From Acidimicrobiaceae bacterium (lineage in GTDB: Bacteria; Actinomycetota; Acidimicrobiia; Acidimicrobiales; Salinilacustritrichaceae), in NCBI GenBank assembly GCA_003476595.1, contig DMTU01000332.1, forward strand, positions 987 to 12,623: DNA of 11,637 nucleotides, read 5' to 3'. Under the pieces are notes generated by a model that saw only the letters and a program-made list of their open reading frames with translations, ran no database searches and was not told the DNA's origin. This document shows positions 6,383-11,637 of the stretch, piece after piece. Made by a program: the position numbers and the translations under genes. Within the stretch, counting starts at the first letter, position 1, and every line of letters begins with the position of its first letter.

Positions 6383-6420
6383 CAGTTCTCACAGATGCCT
6401 ACCATCTAGTAGACAGATGG
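6371..6420. promoter_or_regulatory. ACAGATG/CATCTGT repeat cluster, candidate LysR operator
   Basis: GCATCTGT (6371-6378) and ACAGATGC (6391-6398) form a perfect 8-bp inverted repeat around 12 bp. A third copy, ACAGATGG (6413-6420), overlaps the regulator's start codon and also pairs with CCATCT (6402-6407). A smaller CTGT-N3-ACAG (6375-6385) lies inside the first repeat. LysR-type regulators normally bind dyad repeats with several half-sites between themselves and a divergent target. The divergent unit here is the 6C-like RNA. TACCAT (6400-6405) could be the -10 box of the regulator gene. Confidence 0.55.
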
Positions 6421-7373
6421 GCATGGATCTGCGCCAGCTGACCGCCCTGCTCGCCGTCGCCGAGCACGGGTCGTTCTCCGCCGCGGCCCGGGCCATCCAC
6501 ACGGTGCAGTCGAACGTGTCCACCCACGTGGCCCGGCTCGAGAAGGAGCTCGGCGTGCAGCTGGTCGACCGCTCCTCCGGCGGCCTCACCGAGGAGGGCG
6601 AGGCCGCGGTGGCCCGGGCCCGGCGCATCCGCAGCGAGCTCGACGCCCTGCAGAGCGACGTCGCCGCCCTGCGGGCCAAGGTCGTCGGCCACGTCCGCAT
6701 CGGCATGATCGGCTCCATCGCCCGCTGGCTGGCGCCGAGCCTGCTGGCCGGCATGCAGGAGCGCCACCCCGGGGTGGAGCTCGTGATCGTCGACGCCACG
6801 ACCACCTCGCTCCTCCCCCAGCTGCTGGAGGGCTCCCTCGACCTGGCGGTGGTCAACCTGCCGGTGGCCGACCCCGAGATCGGGGCCGAGCCGCTGTTCG
6901 CCGAGGAGCGGATCCTGGTCGTGCCCGGCGGCCACGACCTCACCTTCGACCCCCGGGACGAGACGGCGGTGGCCCACGAGGCGTCCTTCGCCCGGCTCGC
7001 CGAGCACCGCCTCGTCCTCGAGCCGAAGGGCACCGCCTTCCGCGACGAGCTGGACCGGGTCGCGGCCGAGGCCGGCGTGGAGCTGCGCCCGCTCGCCGAG
7101 GTCGACGGCATGATGCTCGTCGCGTCCCTGGCCTTCGGCGGCTTCGGCCCGGCCATCCTGCCGACGACGGCCACGCTCGAAGAACCCCCCGGCGACTGGG
7201 TGCGCGTCCACGTGCCCGAGCTGCTCCACCGCGACGTCGGCCTCGCCCGCCGGCGCAGCGGCCGGCTGGCGGCACCGGCCCGCGCGCTGCGCGACCTGCT
7301 CCGCGAGCTGGTCGCGGCCGAAGCGCCGCGCCACCCGGGCGTGGACCTGCCCGGGCCGACCCCGGCACCGTGA
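6417..7373 (+). CDS. LysR-family transcriptional regulator
   Basis: This is a 318-residue LysR-type regulator. A winged helix-turn-helix occupies about residues 1-62 (MDLRQLTALLAVAEHGSFSA, then QSNVSTHVARLEKELGVQL, then LTEEGEA). A linker helix follows, then a periplasmic-binding-protein-like effector domain starting VVGHVRIGMIGSIARWLAPS and running to about residue 290. Such proteins are usually tetramers that repress their own gene and activate a divergent target when they bind a small ligand. The ligand is not predictable here. The start is ambiguous: ATG at 6417 or at 6423, the latter giving the family-typical MDLRQL. Neither has a Shine-Dalgarno, and a TACCAT box just upstream suggests a leaderless or very short leader. 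Repeats overlapping the promoter suggest autoregulation. The divergent transcription unit is the C-rich small RNA. Citrate synthase lies 124 nt downstream on the same strand and is a second possible target. Confidence 0.93.
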   Translation: MGMDLRQLTALLAVAEHGSFSAAARAIHTVQSNVSTHVARLEKELGVQLVDRSSGGLTEEGEAAVARARRIRSELDALQSDVAALRAKVVGHVRIGMIGSIARWLAPSLLAGMQERHPGVELVIVDATTTSLLPQLLEGSLDLAVVNLPVADPEIGAEPLFAEERILVVPGGHDLTFDPRDETAVAHEASFARLAEHRLVLEPKGTAFRDELDRVAAEAGVELRPLAEVDGMMLVASLAFGGFGPAILPTTATLEEPPGDWVRVHVPELLHRDVGLARRRSGRLAAPARALRDLLRELVAAEAPRHPGVDLPGPTPAP

Positions 7374-7420
7374 GGCACCGGGTACGGTCCACCGCTGCAC
7401 GGTCGAGGACCGACGCCACG

Positions 7421-7453
7421 GCGGGTGTCACCCCCGCTCCCACCGCGTAGTCT
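7421..7453 (+). promoter_or_regulatory. Candidate citrate synthase promoter with overlapping palindrome
   Basis: GTGTCA (7425-7430), 17 nt and TAGTCT (7448-7453) form a plausible promoter giving a leader of about 38 nt. The palindrome GGGTG-T-CACCC (7423-7433), inside GCGGG...CCCGC (7421-7437), covers the -35 box and could be an operator. A small hairpin, CGGTC-GAG-GACCG (7400-7412), just upstream may mark the end of the LysR transcript. Confidence 0.4.
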
Positions 7454-7482
7454 CCGACCCGACCACCGATCCGACTGCGACA

Positions 7483-7489
7483 CAAGGGG
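7483..7489 (+). promoter_or_regulatory. Shine-Dalgarno of citrate synthase (CAAGGGG)
   Basis: AAGGGG ends 8 nt before the GTG start at 7498 and fixes that start. The 7-base CAAGGGG is exactly complementary to CCCCUUG in the third loop of the 6C-like RNA, so it is a candidate pairing site. Confidence 0.5.
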
Positions 7490-7497
7490 CACCCAGC

Positions 7498-8766
7498 GTG
7501 GGCGAGTCCATCACGATCACCGACAACCGCACGGGCGAGTCCGTCGAGATCCCGATCGAGTACGGCGGCATCAGCTCGGAGCCGTTCAAGAAGCTGCTCC
7601 CGGGGGTCTGGTTCGAGGACGAAGCGTTCACCGCCACCGCCGCCACCCGCAGCGCCATCACCGAGATCGACGGCGACGCCGGCATCCTGCGTTACCGGGG
7701 CTACCCGATCGAGCAGCTGGCCGAGCACTCCACCTACCTGGAGGTCGCCTACCTGCTGATCTTCGGCGAGCTGCCCACCACGGACCAGCTCGAGCAGTGG
7801 ACCCACGACATCACGTACCACACCTACATCCACGAGAACATGCGCAAGCGGTTCCTCGAGGGCTTCCACTACGACGCCCACCCGATGGGGATGCTGGTCT
7901 CCTCGGTGGCCGCGCTGTCCACCTTCTACGAGAACGCCAAGGACATCTTCGACGAGGACATCCGCTACAAGCAGATCACCCGCCTCATCGCCAAGATGCC
8001 CACGCTCGCTGCCGCCGCCTACCGCTTCAGCGTCGGCATGCCCTTCGTCTACCCGGACAACAGCCTGAGCTTCTCGGCCAACTTCCTGTCCACCATGTGG
8101 AAGGTCGCCGAGCCCCGCTACGACGCCAACCCGGCGCTGGCCAAGGCCCTCGACGTGCTGTTCATCCTCCACGCCGACCACGAGCAGAACTGCGGCACCA
8201 CCGCCATGCGGGTCGTGGGCTCGAGCCACGCGGACCCGTACTCGGCCACCGCCGCGGCCGCCGCCGCCCTCTACGGCCCCCGCCACGGCGGCGCCAACGA
8301 GGCCGTCATCAAGATGCTCACCGAGATCGGCAGCCCCGACAACGTGCCCGCCTTCGTGGAGTCGGTGAAGCAGGGCAAGGGCCGCCTCCAGGGCTTCGGC
8401 CACCGGGTGTACAAGAACTACGACCCCCGGGCCCAGATCATCAAGCAGACCGCCGACGAGGTCTTCGAGGTCACGGGCAAGAACCCGCTGCTCGACATCG
8501 CGCTGAAGCTGGAGGAGGTCGCGCTCTCCGACGACTACTTCATCAGCCGCAAGCTCTACCCGAACGTCGACTTCTACTCGGGCCTCATCTACCAGGCGAT
8601 GGGCTTCCCGACCGAGATGTTCACCGTGCTGTTCGCCATCCCCCGCACGGCCGGCTGGCTGGCGCACTGGCAGGAGCTCATCGAGCAGGACCAGCGCATC
8701 GCCCGGCCCCGCCAGCTCTACACCGGCGCCGGCGAGCGCCCGTACGTACCGATCAGCCAGCGCTGA
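7498..8766 (+). CDS. gltA: Citrate synthase (type II, hexameric class)
   Basis: This enzyme condenses acetyl-CoA with oxaloacetate to citrate, the entry step of the TCA cycle, in the cytosol. It has 422 residues, normal for the bacterial type II class, including the N-terminal extension with the LLPG and ATAATRSAIT segments. All catalytic residues are present. H263 in GPRHGGANE, H302 in GFGHRVYKNYDPRA and D358 in YPNVDFYSG correspond to E. coli H264, H305 and D362. The conserved LHADHEQNCGTT is also present. The GTG start follows an AAGGGG Shine-Dalgarno. It is the first gene of a three-gene unit; the next start is 1 nt after its stop. A methylcitrate synthase role cannot be fully excluded by sequence reading alone, but the length and motifs favour ordinary citrate synthase. 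Confidence 0.97.
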   Translation: MGESITITDNRTGESVEIPIEYGGISSEPFKKLLPGVWFEDEAFTATAATRSAITEIDGDAGILRYRGYPIEQLAEHSTYLEVAYLLIFGELPTTDQLEQWTHDITYHTYIHENMRKRFLEGFHYDAHPMGMLVSSVAALSTFYENAKDIFDEDIRYKQITRLIAKMPTLAAAAYRFSVGMPFVYPDNSLSFSANFLSTMWKVAEPRYDANPALAKALDVLFILHADHEQNCGTTAMRVVGSSHADPYSATAAAAAALYGPRHGGANEAVIKMLTEIGSPDNVPAFVESVKQGKGRLQGFGHRVYKNYDPRAQIIKQTADEVFEVTGKNPLLDIALKLEEVALSDDYFISRKLYPNVDFYSGLIYQAMGFPTEMFTVLFAIPRTAGWLAHWQELIEQDQRIARPRQLYTGAGERPYVPISQR

Positions 8767-8767
8767 G

Positions 8768-9712
8768 ATGCGCGCGGTCACGATCCGCGACAAGGCGATC
8801 CACTGGGCCGAGGCAGCCGACCCGGTGCCGGGCGCCGGCGAGGTGCTCGTGCGGGTGCGAGCGGCCGGCATCAACGCCGCCGACCGCCTCCAGGTGATGG
8901 GCTTCTACCCGGCCCCGCCCGGCAGCCCGGCCGACATCCCCGGCCTCGAGCTGGCCGGCGAGGTCGTCGGGCTCGGCCCCGGCGCCACCGCCTTCGCCGA
9001 GGGCGACCGGGTCATGGCCGTCGTCGGTGGCGGTGGCATGGCCGAGCTGGCCGTGGTCCACGAGCGCCACCTCCTGCCCGTGCCCGAGTCGCTGTCGTGG
9101 GAGCAGGCCGGCGGCTTCGCCGAGACCTTCACCACCGCGCACGACGCCTTGTTCTCCCAGGTCGGCCTCTCGATGGGCGAACGGGTCTGCATCCACGGCG
9201 CCGCCGGCGGCGTCGGCACCGCCGCCGTGCAGCTGGCAGCTGTCGCGGGCGCGCAGGTCACCGCCACCGTCCGCAACCCCGAGCACCACGACACCGTGGC
9301 GTCGCTCGGGGCGCAGCGCGTCGTGCTGCCGGAGGACTTCGTCGACGCCGGCCCCTACGACGTCATCCTCGAGCTGGTCGGCGCCCCGAACTGGCCGGGC
9401 AACATCACCGCGCTCGCGACCTGGGGCCGGATCATGGTGATCGGCGTCGGCGCCGGCCCGAAGACCGAGCTGTCCCTGGTCGACCTCATGCAGAAGCGGG
9501 GCACGATCCGGGCCTCGACCCTGCGGTCCCGCCCGCTGGAGGAGAAGGCCGACGCGGCCCAGGCCATGATCCGCCACGTCCTGCCCCTCGTCGATGCCGG
9601 GGCGCTCACGGTGCCGGTGGAGGCGACGTTCCCGATGGCCGACGTCGAGGCCGCCTTCGATCGCTTCGCCGAGGGCGGCAAGCTCGGCAAGATCGTGTTG
9701 GTCGCAGCATGA
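8768..9712 (+). CDS. NADPH:quinone oxidoreductase-like MDR enzyme
   Basis: This is a 314-residue, zinc-free medium-chain dehydrogenase/reductase of the quinone oxidoreductase (PIG3/QOR) type. It probably reduces quinones or related electrophiles with NADPH in the cytosol. The N-terminal GroES-like domain has GAGEVLVRVRAAGINAADR and the IPGLELAGEV segment. The Rossmann domain starts near residue 140 with HGAAGGVGTAAVQLA (H143 to G150 covers the AAGGVG cofactor loop). The cysteine ligands of zinc alcohol dehydrogenases are absent. The C-terminus GGKLGKIVL is typical of the family. The ATG lies one base after the citrate synthase stop, and the stop overlaps the next gene's ATG (ATGA). Translation is therefore coupled in an operon. 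The true substrate is not determined. A link to respiratory or redox balance alongside citrate synthase is inference. Confidence 0.93.
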   Translation: MRAVTIRDKAIHWAEAADPVPGAGEVLVRVRAAGINAADRLQVMGFYPAPPGSPADIPGLELAGEVVGLGPGATAFAEGDRVMAVVGGGGMAELAVVHERHLLPVPESLSWEQAGGFAETFTTAHDALFSQVGLSMGERVCIHGAAGGVGTAAVQLAAVAGAQVTATVRNPEHHDTVASLGAQRVVLPEDFVDAGPYDVILELVGAPNWPGNITALATWGRIMVIGVGAGPKTELSLVDLMQKRGTIRASTLRSRPLEEKADAAQAMIRHVLPLVDAGALTVPVEATFPMADVEAAFDRFAEGGKLGKIVLVAA

Positions 9713-10554
9713 CCGCCGCGCTGGTCGACACCGTCCGGGCCCGCAAGTGCTGGCGAACCCTCGAGCCGTACCACGGGTTCATCTACTTCGCCCCCGAGGC
9801 GGCCGAGGAGTACGCCACCCTCGGCGTCGAGGGCCGCACCGGCTACTTCCTCTCCCGCTCGGCGGCGATGGGTCGGGTGTCGGCCGCCACGGTCGTGGCC
9901 ACCTTCTACAACTTCAACCCGTCGCTGGTGCGCCACGCCATGGACGGCGTCCCCGAGGGCATCGACGTCGCCGACGTGCTCACCGCCCGCCACCGGGCCG
10001 TCGACCGCGTCCTACGGGCCCGGCTCGGCGATGCCGTCACCTCACCCGAGATGACCCGCGCCGCCGACCTGGCCGAGCAGGCCACCACCGGGCTGGTCGA
10101 GCGCTGCGTCGGCCGACCCCTCGCCGCCGCCCACGCGGCCCTGCCCGTCCCCGAGGACGATCACCTGCGCCTCTGGTGGGCGATCACCGCGCTGCGGGAG
10201 TACCGGGGCGACGGCCACCTGGTCGCGCTGGTCGACGCGGAGCTCTCCGGGCTCGAGGCCCTCGTCGTGCACGCCGCGTCCGGCGACGTCGGCGCCGACG
10301 TCCTCAAGGCGACCCGGGCCTGGCCCGACGTCGAGTGGGCGGAGGCCGTCGAGGCGCTGGCCGCCCGCGGGCTGCTGCGAGCGGACGGGTCCTTCACCGA
10401 TGCGGGACGGGACCTGCGCCAGCAGATCGAGGACCGCACCGACCGCCTGGCTGCGCCGGCGTGGTCGCAGCTGACCGACGACGAGGGCGCCGAGCTGCGC
10501 GAGCTCGTCCGACCTTGGTCGAAGGCGGTCTTCGCCGGGATGTCCGCCGGCTGA
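9709..10554 (+). CDS. SCO6745-family protein of unknown function
   Basis: This 281-residue cytosolic protein has no signal peptide or membrane segment. It resembles the actinobacterial SCO6745 family, recognised by the N-terminal pattern RKCWRTLEPYHGFIYFAPEA, then GRTGYFLSRSAAMGRVSA and ATFYNFNP. The middle has WWAITALREYRGDGHLVAL, and the C-terminal 80 residues look like a winged-helix fold (VEWAEAVEALAARGLL, then DGSFTDAGRDLRQQIEDRTDRLAAPAW). This suggests nucleic-acid or protein binding rather than catalysis, but no function is established to my knowledge. Its ATG overlaps the stop of the quinone-oxidoreductase gene by 4 nt, so it is the last gene of the operon with citrate synthase. A strong hairpin begins right after its stop. 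Confidence 0.85.
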   Translation: MTAALVDTVRARKCWRTLEPYHGFIYFAPEAAEEYATLGVEGRTGYFLSRSAAMGRVSAATVVATFYNFNPSLVRHAMDGVPEGIDVADVLTARHRAVDRVLRARLGDAVTSPEMTRAADLAEQATTGLVERCVGRPLAAAHAALPVPEDDHLRLWWAITALREYRGDGHLVALVDAELSGLEALVVHAASGDVGADVLKATRAWPDVEWAEAVEALAARGLLRADGSFTDAGRDLRQQIEDRTDRLAAPAWSQLTDDEGAELRELVRPWSKAVFAGMSAG

Positions 10555-10613
10555 GACATCCCGGGCTCCGGCGCCACACCATTGGAGCGCCAGAGCCCGG
10601 TGATCGGGATGTC
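10555..10613 (+). terminator. Hairpin ending the citrate synthase operon
   Basis: It starts at the base after the stop. CCGGGCTC (10561-10568) pairs with GAGCCCGG (10593-10600). GGCGC (10570-10574) pairs with GCGCC (10587-10591) inside it. GACATC (10555-10560) pairs with GATGTC (10608-10613) outside it, with a 7-nt bulge on the 3' side. There is no good T-run, so termination may rely on the hairpin alone or on Rho. Confidence 0.65.
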
Positions 10614-10693
10614 ATTGCTTCCCGGTTCCGTAACCAGGCGTGCCGCCCGTCACCCCTGGATCTTTGCCGCATTCCGGGCATCCGACCGATCGA

Positions 10694-10762
10694 AACTGGC
10701 AGTGCTGCGGTCACACCGCCCCTTCGCCAGCGCCGGTGCGTGTGACGTGGCGGCTGCCAGTT
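10694..10762 (-). terminator. Long inverted repeat after the DUF354-like gene
   Basis: AACTGGCAG (10694-10702) matches CTGCCAGTT (10754-10762), and GTCACAC (10710-10716) matches GTGTGAC (10740-10746). The two stems are separated by equal 7-nt internal loops, and a loop of 23 nt is left. On the minus strand the structure starts 3 nt after the stop at 10766 and ends in a short TTT, so it may terminate that gene. The neighbouring bases 10614-10693 hold nothing I can identify. Confidence 0.5.
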
Positions 10763-10765
10763 CGC

Positions 10766-11637
10766 TCAGGGGGTGCCGCGGAGCAACCGGCGCCGGCCGG
10801 GGGGCTCGGGGCGAGCGACCAGCTCGTCGAGCAGGGCTCGGTACCAGGCGGTGACGTCGTCGCAGTCGGCGATCAACCGGGCGGCCGCCGCCTGCGCGCC
10901 GGCCTTGGCCCTCGGCAGGTCGGCGAGCACCTCGCCGAGCGCGGCGTCGAAGCCGGCCCGGGTGTCGGGGGTGAAGCACCGGACGAGGCCGTAGTCGCGC
11001 TCCATGCATCCGAGGTAGCCGCGCACCGGGCCGACCCAGGACGACAGCCGCAGTGACGGGGTGCCGAGCACGCCGGCCTCGGCGGCCATGGAGCCGGAGT
11101 CGCCGACGAAGAGGTCGGCGGCGGCGAGCACGTGGTGGATGCGCTCGGGACCGAGGCGGTAGCGGAGCGGCTCGAGCTCGTCGGGCAGCGCCTCCTCGCT
11201 GGAGATGACCACGTGGCCCCGCGCCTGCAGGCGCTCGACGAGGGCGGTGCGCTGGGCGGCGTCGAGGCCGACCGTGTGGGCGTCGTGGACGGCGTCGTTG
11301 GCCACGAAGCGGACCACGAACAGGGGCTGGCCGTCCGGGACGCCGAGCTCGGCCCGCACGCCGGGATCCGCCGTGAACCGGTCCGGGTGGAGGTAGGCCA
11401 GCTCCTTGGGCCCCCGGTAGCGGCGGTGGCGGGGGCCGTAGTCCTCGTCCAGCCAGTTCGGCGACGTGATCACGTGGGCCAGCGGGGCACCGAGCTGGAA
11501 GTGCACGCCGGCGGCCCGTCCGTCGACGCTGTCGTACACGGTCCACGCCCCGACGAGGCGCCCGGCGTGGACGCCGGCGGGATTGCGGGTGAGCACGACG
11601 TCGGGCCGGAAGCGGCGGGCCCAGCGGGTGAGGGCGA
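10766..11637 (-). CDS. DUF354-like GT-B-fold protein (5' end outside window)
   Basis: About 290 residues are visible; the N-terminus lies beyond the right edge, since the frame stays open upstream of the GTG at 11596 (reading RRFRPDVVLTRNPAG). The pattern VITSPNWLDEDYG, then YRGPKELAYLHPDRF and FVVRF matches the DUF354 family. These proteins resemble UDP-GlcNAc 2-epimerases and GT-B glycosyltransferases. The C-terminal HHVLAAADLFVGDSGSMAAEAGVLGTPSLRL corresponds to the epimerase-type sugar-nucleotide site (SDSG-like, then EA and GTP). A role in surface polysaccharide or glycan assembly is likely from the family, but the reaction is unknown. It converges on the citrate synthase operon. A UDP-GlcNAc 2-epimerase-related glycosyltransferase is the main alternative. 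Confidence 0.72.
   Translation of the reverse strand, partial: ALTRWARRFRPDVVLTRNPAGVHAGRLVGAWTVYDSVDGRAAGVHFQLGAPLAHVITSPNWLDEDYGPRHRRYRGPKELAYLHPDRFTADPGVRAELGVPDGQPLFVVRFVANDAVHDAHTVGLDAAQRTALVERLQARGHVVISSEEALPDELEPLRYRLGPERIHHVLAAADLFVGDSGSMAAEAGVLGTPSLRLSSWVGPVRGYLGCMERDYGLVRCFTPDTRAGFDAALGEVLADLPRAKAGAQAAAARLIADCDDVTAWYRALLDELVARPEPPGRRRLLRGTP

Noticed and set aside
6940..8874. Minus-strand open frame of 644 codons across the LysR-citrate synthase region
   Set aside because: It is antisense to the LysR regulator and to a complete citrate synthase with all catalytic residues, and it spans three plus-strand genes.

Overview
This is a very GC-rich, densely coding window from an actinobacterium. 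I infer Acidimicrobiia or a relative, from the GC content, an SCO6745-family protein, a hexameric-type citrate synthase, a 6C-like small RNA and apparently leaderless starts; taxonomy cannot be proven from this stretch. No mobile elements, CRISPR arrays, tRNAs or rRNAs are visible.

Left half (1-6079, all on the minus strand, so transcribed right to left). A HAD-IB phosphatase fused to a PlsC-type acyltransferase (4649-6079) is followed by two adjacent paralogues (3257-4522 and 1665-2993). Each paralogue is two TetR-type units joined in one chain. Last comes a PAS/GGDEF diguanylate cyclase that runs off the left edge (1-1583). The first three genes share one start layout: a TAnnnT hexamer, exactly 8 nt, then the start codon, with no Shine-Dalgarno. 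This points to leaderless mRNAs. Palindromes lie upstream of both double-TetR genes.

Middle (6080-6416). This stretch has no protein gene but is the most interesting part. On the minus strand it folds into three successive hairpins whose loops each display six or seven consecutive C's, and the last ends in an intrinsic terminator. This matches the actinobacterial 6C small RNA, with an extra C-rich hairpin. A LysR-type regulator gene (6417-7373, plus) is divergent from it. Between them is a set of ACAGATG/CATCTGT repeats, so the LysR protein may control both itself and the RNA.

Right half. Citrate synthase (7498-8766), a quinone-oxidoreductase-like MDR enzyme (8768-9712) and an SCO6745-family protein (9709-10554) form a tight plus-strand operon (1-nt gap, then a 4-nt overlap). 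A convergent minus-strand gene for a DUF354-like, GT-B-fold protein enters from the right edge (10766-11637). The 211-nt gap between the convergent genes holds two large inverted repeats, one right after each stop codon, which probably act as terminators.
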